Shown here: one piece after another, positions 46,007 to 54,631 of the stretch
How positions within the stretch are numbered: the first letter of the stretch is position 1
How the letters are laid out: each line of letters begins with the position of its first letter
Source: a bacterium
GTDB lineage: Bacteria; UBA8248
Direction: 5' to 3'
Assembly (NCBI GenBank): GCA_022825065.1
Contig: JAJDYR010000037.1
Span: forward strand, 257,805 to 321,804
Length of the DNA stretch: 64,000 nt
Position numbers and translations under genes: made by a program
The notes under the pieces: model-generated
Database searches by the model: none
What the model saw: only the letters and a program-made list of their open reading frames with translations
What the model was told of the DNA's origin: nothing

Positions 46007-46065
46007 CCGACTTTTTCCTTTTTTAGTCGTCTGGTCTGCCGAGTAGGGAGGGTTTGCGGTTCGCT

Positions 46066-46090
46066 GTAGGGACAGGTCGCGACCTGTCCA
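46066..46090. repeat. R4 palindrome, GTCGCGAC core
   Basis: GTAGGGACAGGTCGCGACCT followed by GTCC; the right CTAC is lost. Confidence 0.6.
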
Positions 46091-46240
46091 TGCTCCTTTT
46101 CTCATCAACCGGGAGAAGCCACCGTCATTCCGGCGCATCCGCCTGTGCGTCGTTCGTTCGTCAACGTATTTGCAGGGGGTTGTTGAAAAAGCCCCTGAGA
46201 GGGTAATGGCGAACCCCTTGAAAGGGAAACTTCATAAAGG

Positions 46241-46356
46241 CAACCCCCCCTACCCCCCCTTGTCAGGGGGGCAAGAAAAATCAAAACCCCCCTCAGCCCG
46301 ACGAGGGCGCATTGCCTTTTTTTACCCCCCTGACAAGGGGGGGTAGGGGGGGTTGC
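46241..46356. repeat. G-tract hairpin element (family R1)
   Basis: Complete arms; interior in the orientation of the 38798 copy. Confidence 0.8.
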
Positions 46357-46428
46357 TTTCAAAGAGGGAGGGCCAAAAGGCGTCTGCCGGCGCGCGGCGC
46401 AATCGCTTTCGCCCTGGGCGCGATTGTT

Positions 46429-46465
46429 CTTCGATACGCGGCTCCGCCGCTACTCAGGATGAGGG
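46429..46465. repeat. R3 repeat
   Basis: TTCGATACGCGGCTCCGCCG followed by CTACTCAGGATGAG, preceded by the GGCGCAATCGCTTTCGC unit. Confidence 0.6.
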
Positions 46466-46493
46466 AGATGTGAGGGCTTTTTCAACACCCGCT

Positions 46494-46521
46494 ATAGGGG
46501 CGGTTCGCGAACCGCCCCTGC
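46494..46521. repeat. R4 palindrome, TTCGCGAA core
   Basis: ATAGGGGCGGTTCGCGAACC followed by GCCCCTGC. Confidence 0.6.
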
Positions 46522-46699
46522 GGATGAAACCCGAACGGCGAAAGAGAAAAACCACTCCCCCGTGTTGTCGGCGTAGACCCTCAAGAGGGACGAAAATCCC
46601 CGAATCGCGTTCGCGTGCCCCGCCGGACGTTGATTCCCCGCGAAAATTCCCGTATCCACTTGAACCAGAGCTTGATGGGGTTTGCGCAAAGCGGGGAAC

Positions 46700-47824
46700 A
46701 TGAACGTGTATATCCTGGGAGTGGAGACGAGTTGCGACGAGACGGCGGTGGCCGTCCTGGAATTTGGAGTTGATTCCGCGCCGGAGGTCCTCTCGAACGT
46801 CGTGGCTTCACAGCACGAGATCCATGCGCGCTACGGCGGCGTGGTCCCCGAGCTCGCGGCGCGCCGCCATGTGGAGATGATAGCGCCCGTGCTGGAGGCG
46901 GCTCTGGAAGATGCCTCTGTTTCGGTCAGGGAAATCGACGCCGTGGCTGTCACGCGCGGCCCCGGCCTGGTGGTGGCCCTGCTCGTGGGTCTCTCCGCGG
47001 CGAAGGGGCTGGCCTGGGGCCTGGGCGTTCCGCTCATCGGCGTGCATCATCTGGACGGCCACGTTCACTCGCTGTTTCTGCCTACGGGAGAGGAAAGCGA
47101 CGCGCCGCCCCCGTTCCCGCATCTGGGGTTCGTGGTCTCGGGCGGGCATACGGATTTCTACCGCGTGAACGGACACGCCGAAGTCACGCACCTGGGCGGC
47201 ACGCTGGATGACGCCCTGGGCGAGGCCTACGACAAGGTGGCGGCTATCATGGGGCTGGGCTATCCGGGCGGCCCCATCGTCGATCGCCTGCACGCGAAGT
47301 TTCTCGAAGCGAACGGGAGCGGCGCTGCTCCGGTCGAATTCCCCCGGCCGTTTCTTGAAGACAGGCCTTACGCTTTCAGCTTTAGTGGGTTGAAAACGGC
47401 TGTGTTAAACTACCAGAAAGAGCGAGGGCTGTACCTGAGCGACAGGAACCTCCCCCCCTGGGCGCGTCCCCAGGAAGTGCCCGAAGAGGTGGCGTGCGCC
47501 GTGGCCGCGGGGTTTCAGGAAGCGGCGGTGGAGGTTCTCGTGGAGAAGGTGAGCGGGGTGGTCCGCCGGGAGAATCTGCCCGCCGTCTCCGTGAGCGGGG
47601 GCGTGGCCGCGAATTCCTACCTGCGGTTGAAGCTGGCCGAACGGGCCGAGCAGGAGGGCTGGTCGCTCCATTTCCCCGCGCGTAAATACTGCACGGACAA
47701 CGCCGCGATGATCGCCTGCGCGGGCGGTTTCCGCCTCGAAGAACACGGACGCGAGAGTTTCATGGATTACGCCGACATGGATGCGGACCCTTCCTGGGAA
47801 CTGGGAGATGCCTCGAATGGATAA
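46700..47824 (+). CDS. tsaD: tRNA N6-threonylcarbamoyladenosine transferase subunit TsaD
   Basis: A 374-residue TsaD (Kae1/Qri7/YgjD). ASKHA fold with VETSCDETAVAV, then SQHEIHARYGGVVPELAARRHVE, and the iron site histidines in GVHHLDGHVHS. The transferase makes t6A37 on ANN-reading tRNAs with TsaB, TsaC and TsaE, none of which is in the window. I use the ATG at 46700 (MNVYILGVETS); an upstream TTG adds six residues with no homology. Confidence 0.96.
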   Translation: MNVYILGVETSCDETAVAVLEFGVDSAPEVLSNVVASQHEIHARYGGVVPELAARRHVEMIAPVLEAALEDASVSVREIDAVAVTRGPGLVVALLVGLSAAKGLAWGLGVPLIGVHHLDGHVHSLFLPTGEESDAPPPFPHLGFVVSGGHTDFYRVNGHAEVTHLGGTLDDALGEAYDKVAAIMGLGYPGGPIVDRLHAKFLEANGSGAAPVEFPRPFLEDRPYAFSFSGLKTAVLNYQKERGLYLSDRNLPPWARPQEVPEEVACAVAAGFQEAAVEVLVEKVSGVVRRENLPAVSVSGGVAANSYLRLKLAERAEQEGWSLHFPARKYCTDNAAMIACAGGFRLEEHGRESFMDYADMDADPSWELGDASNG

Positions 47825-47879
47825 TGAATTGTATGTATGACCCGGTGGCGTTATCCGGTTTCGAATGATGCGAGAGGGT

Positions 47880-47950
47880 GTAGGGGCCGCATACATGCGG
47901 CCCGTCGCCGGAGGGCGAAAAAACAGGGCCGCATTTATGCGACCCCTGCA
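47880..47950. repeat. Double palindrome (family R4)
   Basis: Same composite plan as 3477-3545: GGCCGCATACATGCGGCC hairpin, A-rich linker, then GGGCCGCATTTATGCGACCC, a slightly decayed second hairpin. Confidence 0.7.
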
Positions 47951-48048
47951 TTTTCACCGGTGGCGGTTTCATGAATCGACCGGGGAAAAGGAATTTTCGA
48001 TCGAAGGATATCATTCCCGATGAACAGCGGTTTTGAGGAGAAAGGCTG

Positions 48049-49146
48049 ATGCGCCCTGAAGAAGCCGGCCCGAGCGTATGCGAAGCGCCGCTGGATGCCG
48101 TTCCACCGCCGCCTGCGGGTTTCGATGCGCCCCTCTACATCGGCGGCGTGAGGCTAGAGAACCGCCTCGTCATGGCGCCCATGGCGGGCTACACGAACCT
48201 GCCCTTCCGCACGCTGGTCAAGGCGCACGGCGCAGGCATGGTGGCCACCGAGATGGTGAGCAGCCAGGCCCTCGTGCGGCGCCACAAGAAGACCTACGAC
48301 CTCATGCGGAACGACGCTGCGGAAAAGCCGGTCTCCATCCAGCTTTTCGGCGCGGATCCGGCCCAGATGGGCGAGGCGGCGGCCATGGTGGAAGAGGCGG
48401 GCGCGGACATCGTCGATCTCAACTGCGGATGCCCCGTCAAGAAGATAACGAAAAACCAGGCGGGCTCCTCTCTTCTGAGATACCCCGAGCGTGCGTATGA
48501 CATCGTCTCCGCCATGGTGCGCGCGGTGCAAATCCCCGTGACGGTGAAGATGCGCACCGGCTGGGACACCGTCGAGCGAAGCCAGGCGGAGGTGTTCGCC
48601 AGGGCGGTGGAGGACGCGGGTGCTGCGGCCATCACCGTGCACGGCAGGACGCGGCAGGCCATGTTCAGCGGTGCTGTGGATCTCGACGCCATCGCGCGGG
48701 TCAAGCGCGCGGTCAGGGTGCCCGTTCTGGGGAACGGCAGCATCCTGAGTCCGCAGGACGCCATTGCCATGATTCGCAAGACCGGCGTGGACGCCCTGAT
48801 GATCGGGCGCGGAGCGGTCGGCAATCCGTGGATTTTCTCGCGCCTGCTCCACTGGCTCAAAACGGGAGAGTTGCCCGCACCGCCCGGCTTGATGGAAAAA
48901 AAGAACATGGCGCTTCGCCACTTGTGCTTGCTGCGGGAGGTCTTGGGCGAGCGGCTCGCCGCCTTCCACTCCCGGAAGCACCTGCCCGCCTACACGAAGG
49001 GCCTTCGGGGAGGTTCGGCGATGCGCGAGCGGGTGAACCGGATGGAGGATATGGACGCCGTCCTCCGCGAGGTGGAGGCTTTCTTCGATAACCTGGCCTT
49101 GCGCTCTCGCATGATGAGGACAGGGGAGAGCGCCCATGCGGCTTGA
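48049..49146 (+). CDS. dusB: tRNA-dihydrouridine synthase (DusB type)
   Basis: A 365-residue flavin enzyme that reduces uridines in tRNA. The TIM-barrel opening is LVMAPMAGYTNLPFRTL. The catalytic cysteine lies in DLNCGCPVKKITKNQAG, and the FMN-binding segments PVTVKMRTGWD, ITVHGRTRQAMFSG and VPVLGNGSILSPQDA all fit the DusB branch. There is a 30-residue N-terminal extension rich in Pro. GAGGAGAAAGG precedes the ATG. It overlaps the following SDR gene by 11 bp. Confidence 0.95.
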   Translation: MRPEEAGPSVCEAPLDAVPPPPAGFDAPLYIGGVRLENRLVMAPMAGYTNLPFRTLVKAHGAGMVATEMVSSQALVRRHKKTYDLMRNDAAEKPVSIQLFGADPAQMGEAAAMVEEAGADIVDLNCGCPVKKITKNQAGSSLLRYPERAYDIVSAMVRAVQIPVTVKMRTGWDTVERSQAEVFARAVEDAGAAAITVHGRTRQAMFSGAVDLDAIARVKRAVRVPVLGNGSILSPQDAIAMIRKTGVDALMIGRGAVGNPWIFSRLLHWLKTGELPAPPGLMEKKNMALRHLCLLREVLGERLAAFHSRKHLPAYTKGLRGGSAMRERVNRMEDMDAVLREVEAFFDNLALRSRMMRTGESAHAA

Positions 49147-49909
49147 GGGCAGGCGTGCGTTCATCACCGGCGGCGGACGCGGCATCGGGCGAGCTATCGC
49201 GTTCAGATTCGCAAACGAGGGCGCGGACGTGGCCGTTGTTGCGAGAACGCGCGCCGAGATCGACGCGGTCGCTGAGGAGATCAAGGAAAAGGGGAGGCGC
49301 GCTTTGGCGATTCCCTGCGACGTGGGCGATTCCAAAGAGGTGGACGAAGCCGTTCAGCGCGCGAGCCGGGAACTGGGCGGGGTGGACGTTCTGGTCGCCA
49401 ACGCGGGCGCGCTCCTCCATGCAAGGCTTGAGGAAACCACCGACGCCCTTTGGGACGAGATGCTGCGCGTGAACCTGAACGGCGCCTTCTACGCCTTTCG
49501 CGCGGCAATCGGCGGAATGAGCGAGCGCGGCTGGGGCCGCCTCATCGCGATCAGTTCAGTCTCGGGCAAGATCGGCGGGCCGAACCGCAGCGCCTACCAC
49601 GCGGCAAAGCATGGCGTGCTGGGCCTCGTGCGCTCGGTGGCGTTGGAAGCGGCGGGGGTGGGCGTCACCGTGAACGCGATCTGCCCCGGCTTCGTGGATA
49701 CGAGCCTGGTCGACACCTTCCGGAAAGGCCTCGCCAGTCATGCCGAGGAAAGCGAGGCGGCGATGAATCGCTACAGGGACGAGATTCCGATGGGGCGTTT
49801 CCTGGCGCCCGATGAGATCGCCGCCATGGCCCTTTACCTCGCGAGCGAAGAAGCGGCCGGCATCACCGGGCAGGCGTATACCATCTCGTGCGGGGCGATA
49901 CAGATTTGA
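49136..49909 (+). CDS. SDR oxidoreductase, 3-oxoacyl-ACP reductase-like
   Basis: A 257-residue classical SDR. NAD(P) motif TGGGRGIGRAIAF, VLVANAG, catalytic Ser in ISSVSGKIGG and Tyr/Lys in YHAAKHG. The ending is DEIAAMALYLASEEAAGITGQAYTI, typical of FabG-like and hydroxybutyrate-dehydrogenase-like enzymes. The substrate is not known. The start is inside the dusB gene, so it is translated as a coupled pair with dusB. Confidence 0.92.
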   Translation: MRLEGRRAFITGGGRGIGRAIAFRFANEGADVAVVARTRAEIDAVAEEIKEKGRRALAIPCDVGDSKEVDEAVQRASRELGGVDVLVANAGALLHARLEETTDALWDEMLRVNLNGAFYAFRAAIGGMSERGWGRLIAISSVSGKIGGPNRSAYHAAKHGVLGLVRSVALEAAGVGVTVNAICPGFVDTSLVDTFRKGLASHAEESEAAMNRYRDEIPMGRFLAPDEIAAMALYLASEEAAGITGQAYTISCGAIQI

Positions 49910-49945
49910 AGTCAGGCGCGGCCTGAAAGGGAAACCACGTAAAGG

Positions 49946-50092
49946 CAACCCCCCCTACCCCCCCTTGTCAGGGGGGCAAAAAAGACCGGCGCCCCGGCAA
50001 GTGGGGAATATGAAAAAAGACGACGCCCGCCGCCGGGCCGAGCGGGTTTTGCTCTTTCTTGCCCCCCTGACAAGGGGGGGTAGGGGGGGTTG
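49946..50092. repeat. G-tract hairpin element (family R1)
   Basis: Complete arms with a longer interior that includes GACGACGCCCGCCGCCGG. Confidence 0.8.
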
Positions 50093-50100
50093 GTTTTTCC

Positions 50101-50128
50101 GTAGGGACAGGTCGCGACCTGTCCCTAC
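50101..50128. repeat. R4 palindrome, perfect, GTCGCGAC core
   Basis: GTAGGGACAGGTCG and its full complement CGACCTGTCCCTAC: a perfect 28-bp palindrome. Confidence 0.75.
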
Positions 50129-50218
50129 AGTCGCGTTTCGCCTGACCGGCGAAGGGTTTTTCAACAACCCTCCCTGGCCGGGTCCGACACCGGAATGATG
50201 AGCGAATACCGCGTCCGC

Positions 50219-50247
50219 TGCAGGGGCGGTTCGCGAACCGCCCCTAC
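50219..50247. repeat. R4 palindrome, TTCGCGAA core
   Basis: GCAGGGGCGGTTCGCGAACC followed by GCCCCTAC. Confidence 0.65.
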
Positions 50248-50352
50248 GGTTGGTGGCGCTCCCATGAAGATAGACCTGATTGGCTACTTTCCGCCGGATC
50301 GCGAAATCCGAACTTTTTCAACAGCCCCCGGATGTTCCGCTTCAGCATCCCC

Positions 50353-52389
50353 TCATTGCGTCGCGGGGTTCAGCGCCAGGGGGAGCAGCGCGCCCTCGCG
50401 CCATGACGTGCCGGGCAGGGCGCTCTCGAACCTCCGGGGCGGCGTCACCATCTGAAGATGCCGGATTTTTTTCTCCTGCACCGACAGCACGAACAACTGG
50501 CGCTGCGCGTCGTTGTCCGGCCCCATGTCCGTGAGGCCCATGACGCCCTCGAAACCCCGGAGAGCGGCGAGATGCCGCCTCACGTCCTCGCGCGTCCTGG
50601 CGCCCCCTGCCAGGGCCGCGAAGATGATTTGCGCCGCGTCGTAGCCAAGCGCCGAGAAGATGTCCGGCGTTTTCTTGAAATTCTCTCTGAACTCCCTCAC
50701 GAAGCGCGCGACCACCGGCTCCGCCGAGCCCGGGAAAAACCCGTCCACGAAAACCGCGCCCTCCACGTAGCGCTCCCCGTGTTCGAGCAGGCGGGGGTTG
50801 TTCCATCCGCTGCCGCCCAGGAGCCTGACCGCGCGCATGTTGTAGAAGAGGACCTGCGGCGCGATGAGCACCGCTTCCTCATGGCGGACGGGCACGAAGA
50901 GCGCCTCGAAGTTCAGCGGGAGCCGGTACGGGTCCGACCTGCCGAGACCCAGCGAGCGTCTCCTCCTGTTCAACTGGCGGTCGTCCATGCCGCCGAGCGC
51001 GAGCATCTGCGCCCTGAAGTCGGTGGCTTTATCCGGAAACGAGACGATTTTGACGACCTCGCCTCCCATGTTCTCCACCGCCCGGGTGAAGGCGTCGGTC
51101 AGCTCTATCCCGTCCCGCTCCGCCGGGTAGAGGACGGCGAAGCGCCGCACCCCCAGGTGCTGGACGGCGTAGGCGGCGAGGCCCTGGGCCTGGAGGCGGT
51201 TCGTGATCGAATTGCGGAACACCCAGGTGGAATCGGGGTTCATGCGCATCCGGACCGCAAACGGCGTGAGCATGGGGGTTTTCAGGCGGTTCGCGACCCG
51301 GGCTGCGTCTTCCGCCGCCTGGGTGAGGAGCGGGCCGATGAGGGCGAGCGCCTTTTCTTTTTCGATCAGTTCGGCGGCCACTTCCGCCGCGTCGCCCCCG
51401 GAATGCGCCGTGCTTTTCGTGTCGCGGATCGCGAGTTGAATCCGGAGGTTCGGATATTTCGCCAGACTGTGGCGAAGCGCCAGTTGAATCCCCTCATATA
51501 CGCGTCCGCCCGCGGCGCCGGCGGCGCCAGATAGCGGGAGCATGATGCCCACGCGTCCGATCACGGGCGGAGGCGCGCCCGCCTTGTCCGCCTCGCTTTG
51601 AGGGGACGCATCTTTGGGCGCCGGCTGGCCGGGTTTCTCCTGCCCCTTGCGACCCGCCAGGGCTGCTTGCAGATACGGATCCACGAGCGTTCCGGCGAAG
51701 CGCCCGACCGCCGAGCGAAGCTTGTGGGACTCGATTTCTCCCGCCAGCGCCTCGATGCGCTCGATGAGCATCTTCTTCCCGAAAATTTCCCGGTCGCTCC
51801 TCAAGGCGCGCGCGTAGGAGAGCAGGGCGGGGTAAGGCTCGCCGCGCATTTCATAGACAGCTCCCAGGGAGGCTTCGAGCAGGGCGCGTCGTTCGGGGCT
51901 GGTCTCCCTGCTCAGGCTGCTTCTCAGGGAAATCCACGCCTCATCGTGCCGGCCGGAAGCCTGGAGGGCGAGGCCGCGGTAAAACACGCTCTCCGGATAC
52001 AGGGGCGAGAGGGGAAACTTCTCCTGAAGCCTTTCGAGGCTTTGCGCCGCGGATTCGAGTTCCCCGCGCGCGAGCTCGTGCTTTGCGATGTCGAGCAGCG
52101 TCTTGTCGGCGTCGCGTGCGGCCGGGTTTTTCTCGAAATTCGCCCTCAGAGCGGCCGGAGGCTTCCGGGGCGCCGCCGGGGCCGGGGCCGACCAGCTTCC
52201 GGAGCCTTCGGCGAGCGCCTTTCGCGCGGCGGGCTCGGGCGCCGGCGGCGTTTCGGCCTTCGCTTCGGGAGCGGGGGGGCGCGCGGAGGGCCCGGGCGTG
52301 GTCTGTGAATCCGGACCCGGCTTGCATCCAGTGACGAGCAATGCGGCGAGGGAGGCGATGAGCATGAATTTCAAGATGGCGTTGTGCAT
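50353..52389 (-). CDS. LpoA-like lipoprotein: TPR region plus periplasmic-binding fold
   Basis: A 678-residue lipoprotein. Signal and lipobox LVTGC with Cys22, then a Pro/Ala-rich linker (about 25-80), TPR-like helices (LDIAKHELARGELESAAQSLERLQEKF and following, to about 265), and a type I periplasmic-binding domain (VIGRVGIMLPLSGAAGAAGGRVYEGIQLALRH to the end). This order matches LpoA, the outer-membrane activator of penicillin-binding protein 1A; branched-chain amino acid binding proteins have the same last domain but no TPR part. I use the ATG at 52389; a longer frame upstream lacks homology and would remove the signal. Confidence 0.78.
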   Translation of the reverse strand: MHNAILKFMLIASLAALLVTGCKPGPDSQTTPGPSARPPAPEAKAETPPAPEPAARKALAEGSGSWSAPAPAAPRKPPAALRANFEKNPAARDADKTLLDIAKHELARGELESAAQSLERLQEKFPLSPLYPESVFYRGLALQASGRHDEAWISLRSSLSRETSPERRALLEASLGAVYEMRGEPYPALLSYARALRSDREIFGKKMLIERIEALAGEIESHKLRSAVGRFAGTLVDPYLQAALAGRKGQEKPGQPAPKDASPQSEADKAGAPPPVIGRVGIMLPLSGAAGAAGGRVYEGIQLALRHSLAKYPNLRIQLAIRDTKSTAHSGGDAAEVAAELIEKEKALALIGPLLTQAAEDAARVANRLKTPMLTPFAVRMRMNPDSTWVFRNSITNRLQAQGLAAYAVQHLGVRRFAVLYPAERDGIELTDAFTRAVENMGGEVVKIVSFPDKATDFRAQMLALGGMDDRQLNRRRRSLGLGRSDPYRLPLNFEALFVPVRHEEAVLIAPQVLFYNMRAVRLLGGSGWNNPRLLEHGERYVEGAVFVDGFFPGSAEPVVARFVREFRENFKKTPDIFSALGYDAAQIIFAALAGGARTREDVRRHLAALRGFEGVMGLTDMGPDNDAQRQLFVLSVQEKKIRHLQMVTPPRRFESALPGTSWREGALLPLALNPATQ

Positions 52390-52463
52390 TTTCTTTCCCG
52401 CGGGCGGAGTGCCACACACGCGAGAGTAGGAATTGAGGCGCGGGGTGTCAAGGTGCGTGAAGC

Positions 52464-53552
52464 GTGCGGGTTGGGTTAGAATCCCCGCGATGCGCGATTT
52501 CTCCTTTTCATCCGCCGTGGACACTGCAATTGAACGAGCAGGCAGGGAACTTCGGACCGGGCGGTCGTCCTCTCGGTGAGGCCCCGCGCGAGGAACAGAC
52601 GCCCGGTGAGCGTGTGGATGGTTTCGGGCCGGAGGGGGAGGTATTTCCACACCGGGTGCGTGTGGCAACCCCGGCCGCTGCTCCCTTCGAGCGTGTGACC
52701 GATACGAGGGTTCCCTCCTGGCGAACTGTAGGGATCCCCGCGTTGATGTTCGTTCTGACCGCCGTTTCCACCCTGCTGGCGGGCGCGCTCCAGCGCGGCG
52801 TCGCGCCCGAGGCCGCCTTCTCGCACCCGGCGCTTTTGCTGACCGGACTCCCTTTTTCGCTCACGCTGCTCCTGATCCTCGGCGCGCACGAGATGGGCCA
52901 TTACGTCGCGAGCCGGAAGTGGGGGGTCGACGCGTCGCTGCCCTATTTCCTGCCGGCGCCCTCACTGCTGGGGACGTTCGGCGCGGTCATCCGCATACGC
53001 GGCGGGATCCTGAACCGCAACGCCCTCATGGACGTGGCCGTGGCGGGGCCGCTGGCCGGCCTGGCCGCTGCGGTTCCGGCCCTGCTCGTGGGGTTGATGA
53101 TGTCCAGACTCGCCCCCGGGGGGAGTTCGCCCGGCATCGGGCTGGGGACACCCCTTTTGTTCGACGGACTCGCATGGCTGGTGCACGGCCCTGTCCCTGA
53201 GGGCCAGACAATTCTGCTCCATCCGGTGGCCTTTGCGGGCTGGTGCGGATTGCTGGTGACTTCGCTCAATCTCATCCCCGCCGGACAGCTCGACGGAGGA
53301 CACGTCGTCTACACGCTTCTCGGGGGGTGGCACGCGAAGATATCCGTCGCGATTGGCCTCGTTCTTCTGGTGATGGGATACTGGTGGCCCGGCTGGATTT
53401 TCTGGAGCGTGATGGTGCTCGCGCTGGGCAGGCGGCATCCGCCGCTCATGGACGAGTGGGAGCCTCTGACGCGCAAGAGGCGTTTTTGGGGGTTTGCGTG
53501 TATGATGCTCCTGGTTTGTACGTTCACCCTGACGCCCATTCGGCTGTTTTGA
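52464..53552 (+). CDS. Site-2 protease family zinc metalloprotease (M50)
   Basis: A 362-residue intramembrane protease. The zinc motif is HEMGHY in LLLILGAHEMGHYVASRKWG, and the third ligand is in LNLIPAGQLDGGHVVY. About six to seven membrane spans are visible from residue 90 on. This subgroup (no PDZ domain, central GTFGAVIRIRGG) is known mostly by homology; the substrates are unknown. The start is unsure: GTG at 52464 or GTG at 52614 are both in frame, and the first 50 residues are not conserved. It is divergent from the LpoA-like gene and lies 26 bp before pilM. Confidence 0.85.
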   Translation: MRVGLESPRCAISPFHPPWTLQLNEQAGNFGPGGRPLGEAPREEQTPGERVDGFGPEGEVFPHRVRVATPAAAPFERVTDTRVPSWRTVGIPALMFVLTAVSTLLAGALQRGVAPEAAFSHPALLLTGLPFSLTLLLILGAHEMGHYVASRKWGVDASLPYFLPAPSLLGTFGAVIRIRGGILNRNALMDVAVAGPLAGLAAAVPALLVGLMMSRLAPGGSSPGIGLGTPLLFDGLAWLVHGPVPEGQTILLHPVAFAGWCGLLVTSLNLIPAGQLDGGHVVYTLLGGWHAKISVAIGLVLLVMGYWWPGWIFWSVMVLALGRRHPPLMDEWEPLTRKRRFWGFACMMLLVCTFTLTPIRLF

Positions 53553-53578
53553 TGTTTTCCTCCTGGTAGAGAACTATC

Positions 53579-54631
53579 GTGTCTGACGATTCCACGCCAT
53601 TGGCTATCGACATCGGGAGTTCCGCCGTCAAGGCGGTGAAACTCGAAAAGAAAGAGGAGCGTCTCGTCCTCTCCCGCCTGGGGGCGTGTTCCCTGGCGCC
53701 GGGGGCCGTGCAGGGCGGCTTCGTGCATGACCCCGAGGAGGTTGAGCGGGCGTTGGGGGAACTGCTGCCCCTTGGAGCGGAGGAAGAAAGAGAGGTGGTC
53801 GTGGCGCTTTCGGGGAGGGCGGCCATGGTGCGGACGGTGCTGCTGCCCGCCGAGGAGGATTTTCCCGTCGTCGACGCCCTGGAAGCGGAGGCGATGCAGG
53901 TGCTGCCCGTTCCCCTGGAGGAGGTGCGCCTCTCTCATCTGCGGGTCGGGCAACTCGAAAGAGGGGTGGAGAGGCTGGATGAGTATCTGATGATCGCCGT
54001 GAGGCGCGGGCCGCTCGAGGCGCTGCTGAATTTCCTGAAGCGCATCGGATATGAGCCCGTGATCGTGGATGTGAACTTTCTGGCCATGGAGAGCGCCTTC
54101 GAACTCTCGGGTATGCGCGAGGAAGGGGAAATCACCGCCCTGGTGGACATCGGCGCGTCCGAGACGCTGGTGAACGTGGTGTGCGACGAACACACGCTGA
54201 TCACGAGGGCGGTTCCGTTCGGCGGAGAGGGGTTGACGCGCTCGCTGTCGGATCGTCTGGCTATCTCCCGCGAGGAGGCGGAGGCCGTCAAGCGGGGGAA
54301 AGCGCCCGCCGCCAATCAGGACGCCCTGGACGACCTTCTCCGCGAGGAGGCGCAAAAGCTGGCTTTCGAACTCGATGGAACGTTTCGGCTCATGTGGCCG
54401 ATAACGCCCGCCCCTGAGGTCGAGCGGGTGGTCCTCTCCGGAGGGGGCGCGCGGCTCATGGGGCTGCCGGGGCGTCTGGAGGAAGCGCTCGATGCGCCCG
54501 TGGAAATGCTGGCTCCCTTCCGCCGCGTGGAGGCGCCCGAGGAGGAGTTCGATTCGGATCTTCTGGAATCTCTCGCTCCCGCCGCCGCCATCGGGGCAGG
54601 GCTCGCGTATCGCGCCGTGGAGGCCGCATGA
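53579..54631 (+). CDS. pilM: PilM-like actin-fold ATPase of type IV pili
   Basis: A 350-residue actin-like protein with the PilM markers: LAIDIGSSAVKAVKLEKK at the start, VVVALSGRAAMVRTVLLP, the VDIGASETLVNVV phosphate loop and VVLSGGGARLMGLPGRLEEAL. PilM recruits PilN inside the cell in type IV pilus or type II secretion machines. None of pilN, pilO, pilP or pilQ follows; the next gene is aroB, which starts within the stop codon (ATGA). GTG start at 53579. Confidence 0.82.
   Translation: MSDDSTPLAIDIGSSAVKAVKLEKKEERLVLSRLGACSLAPGAVQGGFVHDPEEVERALGELLPLGAEEEREVVVALSGRAAMVRTVLLPAEEDFPVVDALEAEAMQVLPVPLEEVRLSHLRVGQLERGVERLDEYLMIAVRRGPLEALLNFLKRIGYEPVIVDVNFLAMESAFELSGMREEGEITALVDIGASETLVNVVCDEHTLITRAVPFGGEGLTRSLSDRLAISREEAEAVKRGKAPAANQDALDDLLREEAQKLAFELDGTFRLMWPITPAPEVERVVLSGGGARLMGLPGRLEEALDAPVEMLAPFRRVEAPEEEFDSDLLESLAPAAAIGAGLAYRAVEAA

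Larger units (their letters stand above)
46007..46699. other. Repeat-filled gap before tsaD
   Basis: No gene is seen. It holds R4 palindromes (46066-46090 and 46494-46521), R2 repeats (46180-46200, 46475-46490), an R1 element (46241-46356) and an R3 repeat (46429-46465). AAGCGGGGAAC precedes the tsaD start. Confidence 0.65.
49910..50352. other. Repeat-filled gap between convergent genes
   Basis: No gene is seen. It has an R1 element (49946-50092), R4 palindromes (50101-50128 and 50219-50247) and R2 motifs (50155-50166, 50314-50326). The position between two convergent genes suggests that some elements could end transcription from both sides. Confidence 0.65.
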